Origin: JAIEPT01 sp038217425
GTDB lineage: Bacteria; Planctomycetota; Planctomycetia; Gemmatales; Gemmataceae
Assembly: GCA_038217425.1 (NCBI GenBank)
Contig: JBBQPM010000009.1
Coordinates: 1 to 64,000, forward strand
DNA: 64,000 nt
Direction: 5' to 3'
A model generated the notes under the pieces. The model was given only the letters and a program-made list of their open reading frames with translations, was not told where the DNA came from and made no database searches. Below are positions 34,191 through 43,950 of the stretch, in pieces. The translations under genes were made by a program, and so were the position numbers. Each line of letters begins with the position of its first letter. The first letter of the stretch is position 1.

Positions 34191-35876
34191 ATGAGCACCG
34201 AAAACACGCCGGCCCCGGTTCATTTCATCCACCAGATTATCGAAGACGATAATCGCACCGGCAAATTCCAGGGCCGAGTCCAAACCCGCTTCCCCCCCGA
34301 ACCCAACGGCTATCTCCACATCGGCCATGCCAAGTCGATCTGCCTCAACTTCGGCACCGCCCTCAAGTACGGCGGGCTGTGCAACCTCCGCTTCGACGAC
34401 ACCAACCCCAGTAAAGAAGAACAAGAGTACGTCGACTCTATCCAGGACGACGTCCGCTGGCTCGGCTTCCAGTGGGCCGGGGTTTATTACGCCTCGGATT
34501 ATTTCGGCCAACTCTACGAGTGGGCGCTCGATCTCATCCGTAAGGGAAAAGCCTACGTCTGCGACCTCACCTCCGAGCAGATCCGCGAACATCGCGGCAC
34601 CCTCACCACGGTCGGCAAGAACAGCCCGTATCGCGACCGTTCCATCGAAGAGAATCTCGATCTCTTCACGCGCATGAAGGCCGGCGAGTTCCCCGACGGC
34701 TCGCGCACGCTTCGCGCCAAGATCGACATGGCCAGCCCCAATCTCAACCTCCGCGACCCCGTCCTTTACCGCATCATGCGCGCCCACCATCACCGCACCG
34801 GCGACGCCTGGTGCATCTACTCCATGTACGACTACGCGCACGGCCAAAGCGATTCCATCGAAAAAATCACCCACTCAATCTGCACGCTCGAGTTCGAGAA
34901 TCATCGCCCCCTCTACGACTGGTTCATCCAGTCGCTCGGAATCTACGCGCCGCAGCAAATCGAGTTTGCCCGGCTCAATTTGACGTTCACCATCATGAGC
35001 AAACGCAAGCTGCTCGAACTGGTGAAGAACAATCTCGTGGACGGCTGGGACGATCCGCGCATGCCGACCATTCGCGGCATCCGCCGGCGCGGCTACACCC
35101 CCGAAGCGGTCCGCGCGTTCTGCGAACGCATCGGCGTCTCGAAGTTCAACGGCACCATCGACATGGCCTGGCTCGAAGACGCCCTCCGCGAAGATCTCAA
35201 CAAGAAAGCCCCGCGCCGGCTCGCCGTGCTGAAGCCGCTGAGGCTCGTCATCGAGAACTATCCCGAAGGCCAGGTCGAGGAACTCGACGCGATCAACAAC
35301 CCCGAGGATCCTTCGGCCGGATCCCGCAAGCTGCCGTTCACGAAGACGCTCTACATCGAGCGCGACGACTTCATGGAGTTGCCGCCCAGCAAGTTCTTCC
35401 GCCTGACGCCCGGCAAGGAAGTTCGCCTGCGCTGGGCGTACTTCGTCAAATGCGAATCGGTCGTCAAGGACGCCGACGGCAACATCACGGAGGTCCGCTG
35501 CACGTACGACCCGACGACCAAGGGGGGCAACGCCCCGGACGGCCGAAAGGTGAAGGGGACGATCCACTGGGTCTCGGCCGAGCACGCGTTCCCGGCGGAG
35601 GTGCGGCTCTACGATCATTTGTTCCAGACGCCGAACCCCGACGACGTCCCCGCGGGGAAGGATTACACGGATAATCTCAACCCCGAATCGCTGAAGGTGA
35701 TCCCGGCCGCGATGCTGGAAAACAACCTGGCGACGGCGCAGCCGGGCGAGCGATATCAGTTCGAACGGCTCGGGTATTTTTACGTCGACCCGAAGGATTC
35801 GCAGCCGGGAAAGCCGGTGTTCCTACGCTCGGTGACGCTGGCCGATTCGTGGGCGAAGATCCAGAAGAAGCAGTAG
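34191..35876 (+). CDS. glnS: Glutaminyl-tRNA synthetase
   Basis: This 561-residue class I synthetase charges tRNA-Gln. [16 protein letters not shown] contains the HIGH motif (43-46), and the KMSKS-equivalent is IMSKRKL near 269. [11 protein letters not shown] and the C-terminal beta-barrel anticodon-binding domain ([20 protein letters not shown]) follow the E. coli enzyme. Its presence implies direct glutaminylation rather than only the amidotransferase route. TATGAT at 34131 is a possible -10, 55 bp before the ATG. Confidence 0.97.
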   Translation: MSTENTPAPVHFIHQIIEDDNRTGKFQGRVQTRFPPEPNGYLHIGHAKSICLNFGTALKYGGLCNLRFDDTNPSKEEQEYVDSIQDDVRWLGFQWAGVYYASDYFGQLYEWALDLIRKGKAYVCDLTSEQIREHRGTLTTVGKNSPYRDRSIEENLDLFTRMKAGEFPDGSRTLRAKIDMASPNLNLRDPVLYRIMRAHHHRTGDAWCIYSMYDYAHGQSDSIEKITHSICTLEFENHRPLYDWFIQSLGIYAPQQIEFARLNLTFTIMSKRKLLELVKNNLVDGWDDPRMPTIRGIRRRGYTPEAVRAFCERIGVSKFNGTIDMAWLEDALREDLNKKAPRRLAVLKPLRLVIENYPEGQVEELDAINNPEDPSAGSRKLPFTKTLYIERDDFMELPPSKFFRLTPGKEVRLRWAYFVKCESVVKDADGNITEVRCTYDPTTKGGNAPDGRKVKGTIHWVSAEHAFPAEVRLYDHLFQTPNPDDVPAGKDYTDNLNPESLKVIPAAMLENNLATAQPGERYQFERLGYFYVDPKDSQPGKPVFLRSVTLADSWAKIQKKQ

Positions 35877-35897
35877 CCGCGGCGGCCAGACTGGAGC

Positions 35898-36104
35898 GGC
35901 CAGACAAAGTGTCCGGCCTACTGGAGCAAATTAGGCCAGACACTTTGTCTGGCCGCGGGAGCAAATCAGGCCAGACACTTTGTCGGGCCGCGGGAGCAAA
36001 TCGGTAGGCCAGACACTTTGTCTGGCCGCCGGAGCAAATCGGTAGGCCAGACACTTTGTCTGGCCGCCGGGAGCAAATCGGTAGGCCAGACACTTTGTCT
36101 GGCC
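35898..36104. repeat. Tandem array of palindromic repeats
   Basis: Five direct copies of the hairpin GGCCAGACA-CTT-TGTCTGGCC start at 35934, 35969, 36007, 36045 and 36084 (periods 35, 38, 38, 39). A sixth partial copy in reverse orientation lies at 35898-35918. The linkers are also conserved (GCGGGAGCAAATCGGTA-like). It ends 30 bp before the next gene, in its 5' region. Because palindrome and linker both repeat, it is not a CRISPR array. Confidence 0.9.
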
Positions 36105-36133
36105 GCCGGATGACGTCCGCCAAGAGGAGCACC

Positions 36134-37489
36134 ATGCGATACGCGTTGGCACTGGCGTCGGTATGTCTGGGCTTGTCGCCCGTCGTGGCCCAAGACGGCT
36201 GGCGTGCGGGGACGGGGCGCGTGATCATCACGCCCGCGGAGCCGATCTGGATGTCGGGCTACTCCAATCGCAACAAGCCGGCCGAGGGCAAAGAGACCGA
36301 ACTCTGGGCCAAAACGCTTTGGCTCCAGGCGGGCACGCAGAAGCTCGTATTGGTTTCTCTCGACCTCGTCGGCATTGACCGCGAGGTCTCGCAAAAGATT
36401 TGCGCCCGGCTCGAGAAAGACTTCGATTTGCCGCGCTCCGCCATCTGCCTGGCGACGTCGCACACGCACAGCGGCCCGGTCGTCGGCACGAACCTGCGCG
36501 CGATGTGGAGCTTCGGCGCCGACGAAGCGCGCAAGATCGACGCCTACACCACGCAGCTCGTCGATCTCGTCGCCCAATCAGTCGGCGACGCCAGGGCGAA
36601 GCTTCGGCCCGCCAAGGTCGCCTATGGCAACGGCTCCGCGACCTTTGCCGTCAATCGCCGGGAGAACAAAGAAGCCGACGTCCCGAAGATCCGCGCCGAC
36701 GGCAAGCTCAAGGGGCCCGTCGATCACGACGTCATGGTCCTGGCCGTGCGCGACGCGGACGACCAACTGCTCGGCGTCGCGTTCGGGTACAGCTGCCATG
36801 CGACGGTGCTGAATCTGTACCAGTGGTGCGGCGATTATCCCGGGTTCGCCATGATCGAGCTGGAGAAGAAGCATCCGGGCGTCTCCGCGCAGTTCTTCGC
36901 CGGCTGTGGCGCGGATCAGAACCCGCTGCCCCGGCGCTCGGTGGAGTTGGCCCGCGAGTATGGCAAACAGCTCGCAGACGCCGTCGATCGGGTGCTGTCC
37001 GGCAAGATGACATCGCTACGGCCGAGCCTGGCGTCGAGTTATGCGGAGATTCCGTTGCCGTTGCGCGAGTTGCCGACGCGCGACGCCCTGGTGCAGGAGT
37101 CGATGGGCGCCGACAAGTATCTTGCCGCCCGCGCCAAGCTTTTGCTCGAGCAGATCGCCCGGGACGGGAAGTTGGCCTCGAGCTACCCGTATCCGGTCCA
37201 GGTGTATCGGCTGGGCCAGGAACTCGACTGGGTCACGCTCGGCGGCGAGGTGGTGGTGGAGTATTCGCTGCGTCTGAAGAAGGAGTTGACGCCGGGCAAG
37301 ACCTGGGTGGCCGGGTATGCCCACGACGTGATGGCATATATTCCGTCGCTGAAGGTGCTGAAGGAGGGGGGCTACGAAGGCGCGCGCTCGATGATTTACT
37401 ACGGTCTGCCCTCGGTGTGGGGCGAACGGGTCGAGGAGAACATCGTCGCGGAGGTTCATCGGCAGGCGAAGTCTCTGGCGGGGAAATAG
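36134..37489 (+). CDS. Neutral/alkaline ceramidase-like secreted hydrolase
   Basis: The protein has 451 residues with a signal peptide (ALALASVCLGLSPVVAQ). The fold marks of the neutral ceramidase N-terminal family are present: GTGRVIITPAEPIWMSGY, LVLVSLDLVGID, SHTHSGPVVG (zinc ligands) and SCHATVLN with further zinc His. Family members cleave the amide of ceramides, but many planctomycete homologues of about this length lack the C-terminal domain of true ceramidases, so the substrate is open. GAGGAG precedes ATG 36134. The tandem palindrome array lies in its 5' region. Confidence 0.8.
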   Translation: MRYALALASVCLGLSPVVAQDGWRAGTGRVIITPAEPIWMSGYSNRNKPAEGKETELWAKTLWLQAGTQKLVLVSLDLVGIDREVSQKICARLEKDFDLPRSAICLATSHTHSGPVVGTNLRAMWSFGADEARKIDAYTTQLVDLVAQSVGDARAKLRPAKVAYGNGSATFAVNRRENKEADVPKIRADGKLKGPVDHDVMVLAVRDADDQLLGVAFGYSCHATVLNLYQWCGDYPGFAMIELEKKHPGVSAQFFAGCGADQNPLPRRSVELAREYGKQLADAVDRVLSGKMTSLRPSLASSYAEIPLPLRELPTRDALVQESMGADKYLAARAKLLLEQIARDGKLASSYPYPVQVYRLGQELDWVTLGGEVVVEYSLRLKKELTPGKTWVAGYAHDVMAYIPSLKVLKEGGYEGARSMIYYGLPSVWGERVEENIVAEVHRQAKSLAGK

Positions 37490-37509
37490 GATGGGGCGGA
37501 TGGCGTCCC

Positions 37510-37515
37510 TATAAT
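37510..37515 (+). promoter_or_regulatory. Predicted -10 element before the DUF971-mrp pair
   Basis: A perfect TATAAT lies 21 bp before ATG 37537. No good -35 is seen 16-18 bp upstream. The resulting leader would be short but includes CGGAGAG as a ribosome site. Confidence 0.35.
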
Positions 37516-37536
37516 CTCTGAAACGGAGAGAACGCG

Positions 37537-37842
37537 ATGGATCAGCTCAGGCCGACGGCCTTGCGAAAAGAAGGAGACGATTTCCTCGTCATCGAATGGA
37601 GCGACGGCAAGGTCTGCCGTTATCCCTGGACGCTGCTGCGCACCAACTGCCCTTGCGCGACGTGCCGGGAAGAGCGTAACAAGCCCGCCGATCCGTTTCG
37701 CATTCTCAAACCGCAAGAACTCGCGCCGCTGCGGCCGATGAAGATTCGGCCCGTCGGCTACTACGCCTACCAAATCGACTGGAGCGACGGGCACAACACC
37801 GGCATCTACACGCTGGAAACCCTACGCGACCTGTGCCCCTAG
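37537..37842 (+). CDS. DUF971-domain protein
   Basis: This 101-residue protein has the DUF971 (gamma-butyrobetaine hydroxylase N-terminal-like) fold: LVIEWSDGKVCRYPW, LRTNCPCATCREE and YAYQIDWSDGHNTGIYTLETL. The CPCATC cluster (Cys38, 40, 43) is suited to binding zinc or an Fe-S cluster. It lies 12 bp upstream of the Mrp ATPase gene, and DUF971 proteins are frequently encoded with, or fused to, Mrp, which suggests a joint role in Fe-S cluster handling. Confidence 0.85.
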   Translation: MDQLRPTALRKEGDDFLVIEWSDGKVCRYPWTLLRTNCPCATCREERNKPADPFRILKPQELAPLRPMKIRPVGYYAYQIDWSDGHNTGIYTLETLRDLCP

Positions 37843-37854
37843 GAGAAACGAATT

Positions 37855-38697
37855 ATGCACGCACCCGCAGGACAAGGTCAGCCCCCCAAAGTGGTGCTGC
37901 CCGGCGTCAAATACACCATCGCGGTCGCCAGCGGCAAAGGGGGCGTCGGCAAATCGACCGTCGCGACCAACCTCGCCATCGCCCTCAGCCTACAAGGCAA
38001 ACTCGTCGGGCTGCTCGACGCCGACATCTACGGCCCCAGCATCCCGATCATGATGGGCGTCGACTACTTCTACGACGCCAACGATCCCGGCGCCGCTCAG
38101 CCGGAGTTCCCGATCCTCAAGTTCGGCATTCAGCTCATGTCGATGGGCTTCCTCGTCAAACCCGAGACCGCGATGATCTGGCGCGGCCCGATGGTCGCCC
38201 GTTACCTGACGCAGTTTCTCACCGGCATCCCGTGGGGGACGCTCGACTACCTGGTGATCGATCTGCCGCCGGGGACGGGCGACGCGCAGCTCACGCTGAC
38301 GCAGACGGCGCCGCTCACCGGTGCGGTAATTGTGACGACGCCGCAAGACGTGAGCCTGGTCGACGCCCGCAAGGGGCTGGAGATGTTCCGCAAGGTCAAC
38401 GTGCCGGTCCTGGGAATCGTCGAAAATATGAGCTACTTCCTGGGCGACGACGGCAAGCGTTACGAGATCTTCCGCCACGGCGGCGGCAAGAAATTGGCGA
38501 AAGAAGCCGACGTGCCGTTCCTGGGCGAGATCCCCATCGACCCGATGGTGGCGGCCTGCGGCGACGCCGGCGAGCCGATCGTACACAAGGATCCGGGCCA
38601 TTTCGTGTCGAAGGCGTACCTGGACCTCGCGAGCATCGTCACGGGACAGATCCAGAAGGTCGGCACGCCGTCGGCGCTACCGGGGTTGGATCTTTAG
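37855..38697 (+). CDS. mrp: Mrp/ApbC-type Fe-S carrier ATPase lacking the CxxC motif
   Basis: This 280-residue deviant-Walker ATPase has ASGKGGVGKST (25-35), DADIYGPS and DLPPGTGD. VENMSYF is followed by LGDDGKRYEIF where most Mrp/Nbp35 proteins have the cluster-binding cysteines (CPxC-like). Only one Cys (VAACGD) remains in the whole protein, and the N-terminal DUF59 domain is also absent. It would act in the cytoplasm on Fe-S protein maturation, perhaps with the adjacent DUF971 protein supplying the cysteines. Confidence 0.9.
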   Translation: MHAPAGQGQPPKVVLPGVKYTIAVASGKGGVGKSTVATNLAIALSLQGKLVGLLDADIYGPSIPIMMGVDYFYDANDPGAAQPEFPILKFGIQLMSMGFLVKPETAMIWRGPMVARYLTQFLTGIPWGTLDYLVIDLPPGTGDAQLTLTQTAPLTGAVIVTTPQDVSLVDARKGLEMFRKVNVPVLGIVENMSYFLGDDGKRYEIFRHGGGKKLAKEADVPFLGEIPIDPMVAACGDAGEPIVHKDPGHFVSKAYLDLASIVTGQIQKVGTPSALPGLDL

Positions 38698-38740
38698 GCG
38701 TTCATCCGGGGCGAGCGGTGGGCGTTAGCCCGCCGCTTGG

Positions 38741-39841
38741 CTACTTGCTCACGATCACGCGCACGCGCTGGCCGATCAGCAAATCGTCCGTCGAGAGGGG
38801 CGTTCGCGAGCCGTCCGACTTGATCCGCGTCGTGAGTTCCACCGTGCACTCGAGCGTGTTCTGATCGTTGGTCATGAACGGCTCCATGATGATTTGCCGT
38901 TTTTGACCCATCCAGGGTGAAATCCGCGTAATGATCCCTTCGTACTTGTCTCCCTGGTACGTGTCGTCCTGCACCTCGACCTTCATGCCTTTTTTGATGC
39001 GGCTCGCCCATTCCTGGATGATCTCGGCTTTGACGAAGATCGTCATCTCGTCGGAGTCTTTTGCCTTTTTAGGGAGCGGCAAGAACTGCATCGGCGGGAA
39101 ACGCTCCTGGCCCGTGATGAGATAGCCTTGGCGCACGCCGACTTGAAGCACCATGCCGCGGTTGGGGGCCTTCACCTCGCATTTGTCGAGCCCGTACTGC
39201 GCCTTCTCTTTCTGCAACTTCTTCGATTCGATTTCTTGCTTGGCGCGCAAGATGTCGGCCTCCACGCCGATCTCCATCAAGTCGATCTCTTTGAGCCGCT
39301 CTTGCTCGACCTTGAGTTTGGCGTCGAGCCGATCGAGGTCGGCTTCGAGCGAGCCCTTGAGATTGGGATCGATCTTGAAGTTGAGGTCCGCGGCCTTCTT
39401 CAGGTTGAACTCGAGTTCGCCCTTGGCCTTGGCCTTTTCCTTGATCGCGGCGGCGATGCCTTCGGTTTGCTGGAGTTTTTTGGACGCGAGCAGTTTTGGG
39501 CCCTGTTCCGCCTTGGTGAGCAGCGCCTCGGCCGATTTGAGGTCGAGTTCCGCCTCGGCGAGGCGCAACTTGGCGAGCGTGGGATCGAGTTTGAGGAGCC
39601 AATCGCCTTCTTTGACGATCTCGCGCTCTTCGCGGATGGCGATGACTTCGCCAGTTTGGGAAGGGATGACGGGCATGGTGCCATGCTCGCCATCGACCTT
39701 GCCGAACATGACGACGGAGATGGGCTGGGGTTCCTTGTTCGGCTTGGAACCGGACGCGGGCGAGGCGTTGAAGGCCCAGCCGGCGCCGATCAGGGTGATG
39801 CCGAGCAGGATCAATCCGGTGATCCAGGGGAATCGTTTCAT
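38741..39841 (-). CDS. HlyD/DevB-type membrane-fusion adaptor
   Basis: This 366-residue protein has an N-terminal membrane anchor (WITGLILLGITLIGAGWAF), a split biotinyl-lipoyl domain (TGEVIAIREEREIVKEGDWLL, CEVKAPNRGMVLQVGV) and a long coiled-coil hairpin between (about 95-215). A C-terminal beta-barrel (GMKVEVQDDTYQGDKYEG) completes it. It would bridge the inner-membrane ABC exporter encoded just upstream to the outer membrane. The gap to the ATPase gene is 30 bp. A TolC-like gene lies further along at 45632. Confidence 0.8.
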   Translation of the reverse strand: MKRFPWITGLILLGITLIGAGWAFNASPASGSKPNKEPQPISVVMFGKVDGEHGTMPVIPSQTGEVIAIREEREIVKEGDWLLKLDPTLAKLRLAEAELDLKSAEALLTKAEQGPKLLASKKLQQTEGIAAAIKEKAKAKGELEFNLKKAADLNFKIDPNLKGSLEADLDRLDAKLKVEQERLKEIDLMEIGVEADILRAKQEIESKKLQKEKAQYGLDKCEVKAPNRGMVLQVGVRQGYLITGQERFPPMQFLPLPKKAKDSDEMTIFVKAEIIQEWASRIKKGMKVEVQDDTYQGDKYEGIITRISPWMGQKRQIIMEPFMTNDQNTLECTVELTTRIKSDGSRTPLSTDDLLIGQRVRVIVSK

Positions 39842-39871
39842 GGGGAGAGCCTCCGCCTTCCGTGAGGATGT

Positions 39872-40627
39872 TTACAGGCCTGCGAGCGAGGAATACGATT
39901 CCACGCCGTGAAGCTGCAGGGGCTTTTCCGATCCTTCCAGGAGGACGCCGTCTTCCAGGTGAAAGACGCGATCGACCAGGGGGATGATGCGCGAATCGTG
40001 GGCGACGATGAGAACGGTGCCCTGGTTGTCGTGCGCGGCACTGCGGAGCAGTTCGATGACGTGCTCGCCGTGCTTCCAGTCCAGGGCGGCGGTCGGTTCG
40101 TCGGCGAAGAGGAAGCCGGGCTCTTTGATGAGGGCCCTGCCGATGGCGACGCGTTGTTTTTCGCCGCCGGACATTTGAATGGGGCGCAGGTTGGCCTTCT
40201 TGTGCAGGCCGAGAGAATCGAGCATGACGTCGGCGCGTTCCCGGGCTTCGCGCGCCGGAGTGCCGGTCCCCCAGCGGAGGATCAATTCCAGCTGCTGCCG
40301 CGCGGTGAGCGCGGGGAACAGGTTGTAACCCTGGAAGATGAAGCCGAAGTGTTTGAGTCGAAAGGCTTCGCGTTGGGAATCGGTCATGCTCCAGAGGTCG
40401 CGATCGAGCGCAAGGACCTGGCCGGCGTCGGGATGCAGCAGGCCGGAAAGAACGGCCAGGAGGGTCGACTTGCCGCTGCCGGACGGTCCCATGAGGAGCG
40501 CGATCTGGCCTGGATAGAGGTCCAGACCGACGTTGCTAAGCGCCGTCGTCCGGGTTTCGCCGGAGCCGAAATCGCGGCACAGGCCACGCGCTTTCAGCGT
40601 GGGAGCGGTCAAAGAGCCGTCATTCAT
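39872..40627 (-). CDS. ABC exporter ATP-binding protein (LolD/MacB/DevA type)
   Basis: The protein has 251 residues from ATG 40627, which has GGTAGGGA upstream; the frame is open 56 codons further but that part is unlike the family. Walker A is MGPSGSGKST, the signature MSGGEKQR, Walker B FLFADEPTAALD, and the H-loop IVAHD. These are typical of ATPases that partner FtsX-like permeases in mechanotransmission or export. It lies between the permease and adaptor genes of the putative operon. Confidence 0.85.
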   Translation of the reverse strand: MNDGSLTAPTLKARGLCRDFGSGETRTTALSNVGLDLYPGQIALLMGPSGSGKSTLLAVLSGLLHPDAGQVLALDRDLWSMTDSQREAFRLKHFGFIFQGYNLFPALTARQQLELILRWGTGTPAREARERADVMLDSLGLHKKANLRPIQMSGGEKQRVAIGRALIKEPGFLFADEPTAALDWKHGEHVIELLRSAAHDNQGTVLIVAHDSRIIPLVDRVFHLEDGVLLEGSEKPLQLHGVESYSSLAGL

Positions 40628-40798
40628 GATGCGATTCCCTACCTTTACGGGGCGAGCCGGGAGAGCGGCTATTATAAACGAATCAGGCGTCTTTTTCGCG
40701 TCCTTTTTCCGATTTTGCCCGGCCGACGCAATCCGCATGCCAAGGTGTGACGATTGTACCTCGAATCCGGGCCTGGCAAACTGGGCAAGATCCACCGC

Positions 40799-41920
40799 CT
40801 ACCGCAGCAATGAAACCGGCTCCACATTTCCGAGCACTCGCAGAGCGAACAGACCCGAGATCATCGCCATGATCAGCGTGATGCTGACCGAGAGCACCAT
40901 GAGTTGCCAGGGGAGAATCACCTTGGCGCCGGCGTTGTCGGCCAGCGCCGCCAGAAGGTAGATTGTGGGGACGGCGACCACGATGCCCGCCATGCCCACC
41001 CAGAATGATTGCGACAGTACCGACAAAGCCATCCGCCAGCGCGGAATCCCCAGCGCCCGCAACACTGCATACTCCTTGATCGACGCCGCGGTCGCAGCGT
41101 ACAACGTTTGACTCGTCACCACCGCGCCTACCAACAGCCCGAGCATGGCCGCAAAGCCCATGGCGATGCCCGCCTTCGTCTTCGTCAGCCAGTGAATCCG
41201 ACTCTGCCGCGAGAACCCCTCGGCCGTGTACGCGCACAGCTTGCGCTTGTAAGGCTGAAGCTTATCGACGATCTCCTGGGCCCGGGAAGGGTCTTTGGCC
41301 TTCGCCAAGATAAACGTCACCTGCCCCTCGACCGGACGCAAAATCATCTTGGCCGTCTCGAGCGAGCAGAAAACGAACGGCCCCGCAAGACTGCGCAGGC
41401 CGCTGACGGTGCCCACGATGCGAACGCGTTTGCCGTTGATCTCGGCCGTATCGCCGATCTTGCTCACGCCGACGCGGTGCCATTCGTCCTCGTCAATGAT
41501 GACGTTGCCAGGCATTGAGATCAACGCCCGATGTTCCGGCGTTAACTGCTTGACCGGTCCCATCGCATCGGGCGTCAGGCGCGTGCCGATGATCAGGCAC
41601 AGTTCGATCCCGCCCGTCGGTTTGTCCCAATACGCGAAGTTCTGCAAGAACGGCTCGAAGCGTTCGATGTCGGCCGGATCCAGGTACGATTGAAACGCTT
41701 CGGGGAACGGCCGACCCAGATCGACGCTGTTGACCTCCGGATGCCCGATCCAGATATCGGCGCGCGACATGTCGATCGAGATCGACGTGATCGAAAAGAG
41801 TCCGAGCAGCAACCCGACCTGCATGGCGATGAGGACGCAGCTGAACGCCACCGCCAGCACGCCGGGAAGGAAGCGCTGTCGTTCGTACCAGAGCGTCTGC
41901 AACGAGTAAGACATCGACAT
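40799..41920 (-). CDS. FtsX/DevC-type ABC permease
   Basis: This 373-residue protein has a first membrane helix near 18-42 (FLPGVLAVAFSCVLIAMQVG). A large periplasmic domain (about 45-240) follows, then three C-terminal helices (AAMLGLLVGAVVTSQTLYAA, FWVGMAGIVVAVPTIYLLAA, SVSITLIMAMISGLFALRVL). LRALGIPRWRM is the cytoplasmic coupling loop typical of FtsX/MacB permeases. It starts 12 bp after asnB. The periplasmic domain has the pattern of DevC/MacB_PCD. Confidence 0.82.
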   Translation of the reverse strand: MSMSYSLQTLWYERQRFLPGVLAVAFSCVLIAMQVGLLLGLFSITSISIDMSRADIWIGHPEVNSVDLGRPFPEAFQSYLDPADIERFEPFLQNFAYWDKPTGGIELCLIIGTRLTPDAMGPVKQLTPEHRALISMPGNVIIDEDEWHRVGVSKIGDTAEINGKRVRIVGTVSGLRSLAGPFVFCSLETAKMILRPVEGQVTFILAKAKDPSRAQEIVDKLQPYKRKLCAYTAEGFSRQSRIHWLTKTKAGIAMGFAAMLGLLVGAVVTSQTLYAATAASIKEYAVLRALGIPRWRMALSVLSQSFWVGMAGIVVAVPTIYLLAALADNAGAKVILPWQLMVLSVSITLIMAMISGLFALRVLGNVEPVSLLR

Positions 41921-41931
41921 AACGACCCTCC

Positions 41932-43917
41932 TTAGTTTAACTTGTGAGCCAGGCTCGGCAGTTCGGCCAGGCTTCCGTCAATGTAGGTGTGGTGCCAAAG
42001 TTGGGTAGCGACGACCCCCACCAGCCCCATCTCGATCATCGTCCGCTGATTGCCGTGCCGCATCGTCTTGAACGCCTCGCGCCATCTGGTCACATTGGCG
42101 GCATCGAAATACTCGGACTTCTTCAGCGACTCCGGACTCAGCAGCTGATCGACGAACGTGGGCAATGTCGACGTGTGAAACCCATCTAACGGCGCCCGGA
42201 ACATCGCCTTGCGACGCCAGGCGATCGACTTCGGCACCCAGCGGTCGGCGACGTAGCGAAGAATAAGTTTGTCGCGCAGCCGACGCATCTTCCAGTCGGG
42301 ATGGAGCTTGGCCAGAAACGCGAAGACGTCCTCATCGAGAAACGGGTAACGCGTCTCGACTGACGAGTTCATGGCCACGCGGTCCCCCTTGCACGAGAGG
42401 AGCAAACCCGGCAGCATCACCCGCGCGCCGATGTACAGCGAGCGGTTGAGCGGATGCCAGCGTTTGGCGCGCTCGACGTTCAGACCGAGGTCGGCGTACG
42501 GCGTGTGATCGCCCAGGTCGTCCCACATCTTCCTCGAGAAGAAGCGGACCTTCGACAGCCCGAAGAGGCCGTAAGGGTTGAGCCAGGCGTTGGGCCCGCC
42601 GATCAGTTCCTGCACGCGTTTCAACTGCTCCGGCGGCACGCTCGGCGAACCGGTCGCCCGCAGATACAGTCGCCGAGCCCATTGGCTGATCGGCAGCCCG
42701 GGGACGATGTCGAGGCCATCGAGCACGCGCTGGATCTTGTACCACGGATAGCCCGCCATCCACTCGTCGGCTCCTTCGCCGGTGAGGGCGACCTTGTAGC
42801 CGGTCTGATGGACCTTCCGCGCGAGCATGAGCAGGGCGGCACAGGCGGTATCGACCACCGGACCTTCGGCGGCACGGATCAATTCGGGGTAGGTCTTCAG
42901 CACTTCGTCCCGGCCGCAATCGACGACGATCTCCTCGGCTCCGACGTGTTTGGCGACGAGAGCCGCCTCGTTCTTTTCGTTGAGCGCCGGATCGGTCACG
43001 GAGATGGTAAACGTCGGGATCGGTCCCTTGCCTTCCTTGCGGCGCTGGGCGCAGGCGAGCGCCACGACGACGCTCGAATCGACGCCGCCCGAAAGGTACG
43101 AGACGACCGGGACGTCGGCGCGCAGGCGGCGCTCGACGGCTTTTTGCATCAGCGCCTCGAACTCGTCGACGACCGGCGACGCCGCGTTGGAGCCGAAACT
43201 GCGGAAACCGCGCCGCTCCTCCTGGCCGTCGTCGGGAAAGTCAATCTCCCAGTAAATCTTCTCCTGGACCGTCCCCTTCTGAAAATCGATCGTCAGATAT
43301 CGGCCCGGCAGCAGGCAGTTAATCCCCGCGAAGCAGGTGACCGGCCCCGGCAGGGCGAAGAACGTAAAGACGTGATTGATGCCGCGCGGGTCGGGTTTCG
43401 CCTCGACCATGCCGGAGGCGAGCAGCGCCTTGATCTCCGAAGCGAACAGGAGCATATCGCCCTGTTTCGTCCAGTAGAGCGGGCAGATGCCGAAGCGATC
43501 GCGAGCCAGGGTCAGCGTCTGTTTGCCCTCGTCCCACAGCGCGAACGCAAACTGTCCCTTGAGCTTGGCGAAGAAGTTTTCGCCCAGGTCTTCCCAGAGG
43601 TGAGGCAAGATTTCGGTGTCGCAGTGCGTGCGGAACTGGTGCCCTTTCGCTTCGAGTTCGGCCCGGACTTCAGGGTAATCGAAGAACTCGCCGTTAAAGA
43701 CGACGGCGACGGAACGATCTTCGTTGAAGATCGGCTGTTTGCCGTCGGCGAGGCCGACGATGGAGAGACGCAGATTGGCGAGGGAGAGGCCGGGGCGTTG
43801 AAAGAAGCCGTCCTCGTCGGGCCCGCGGTGAACGATGGCGCGCGCCATGTTGCGGACGACCTGTCCGTCGATGGGCGCCGGCCCGTTCAAGCTGATGATT
43901 CCCGCGATGCCGCACAT
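41932..43917 (-). CDS. asnB: Asparagine synthetase (glutamine-hydrolysing), AsnB family
   Basis: This 661-residue protein has an N-terminal Ntn glutaminase with catalytic Cys2 (MCGIAGI), RGPDEDG and FNGEFFDYPEV. The C-terminal synthetase has the PP-loop SGGVDSS (276-282) and GEGADEWMAGY. It makes asparagine, or amidates another carboxylate, using glutamine and ATP. In this setting, with an SDR upstream and an ABC exporter downstream, it could amidate an exported metabolite or peptide, as AsnB-type enzymes do in lasso-peptide and secondary metabolism. Primary asparagine synthesis remains equally possible. Confidence 0.92.
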   Translation of the reverse strand: MCGIAGIISLNGPAPIDGQVVRNMARAIVHRGPDEDGFFQRPGLSLANLRLSIVGLADGKQPIFNEDRSVAVVFNGEFFDYPEVRAELEAKGHQFRTHCDTEILPHLWEDLGENFFAKLKGQFAFALWDEGKQTLTLARDRFGICPLYWTKQGDMLLFASEIKALLASGMVEAKPDPRGINHVFTFFALPGPVTCFAGINCLLPGRYLTIDFQKGTVQEKIYWEIDFPDDGQEERRGFRSFGSNAASPVVDEFEALMQKAVERRLRADVPVVSYLSGGVDSSVVVALACAQRRKEGKGPIPTFTISVTDPALNEKNEAALVAKHVGAEEIVVDCGRDEVLKTYPELIRAAEGPVVDTACAALLMLARKVHQTGYKVALTGEGADEWMAGYPWYKIQRVLDGLDIVPGLPISQWARRLYLRATGSPSVPPEQLKRVQELIGGPNAWLNPYGLFGLSKVRFFSRKMWDDLGDHTPYADLGLNVERAKRWHPLNRSLYIGARVMLPGLLLSCKGDRVAMNSSVETRYPFLDEDVFAFLAKLHPDWKMRRLRDKLILRYVADRWVPKSIAWRRKAMFRAPLDGFHTSTLPTFVDQLLSPESLKKSEYFDAANVTRWREAFKTMRHGNQRTMIEMGLVGVVATQLWHHTYIDGSLAELPSLAHKLN

Positions 43918-43950
43918 GATCCAAGTCCTTGGGTTAATGCGTGGTGATGG

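Noticed and set aside
35898..36104. CRISPR array
   Set aside because: The spacers between palindromes are almost identical and short (14-18 bp), and no cas genes are present; it is a tandem repeat.
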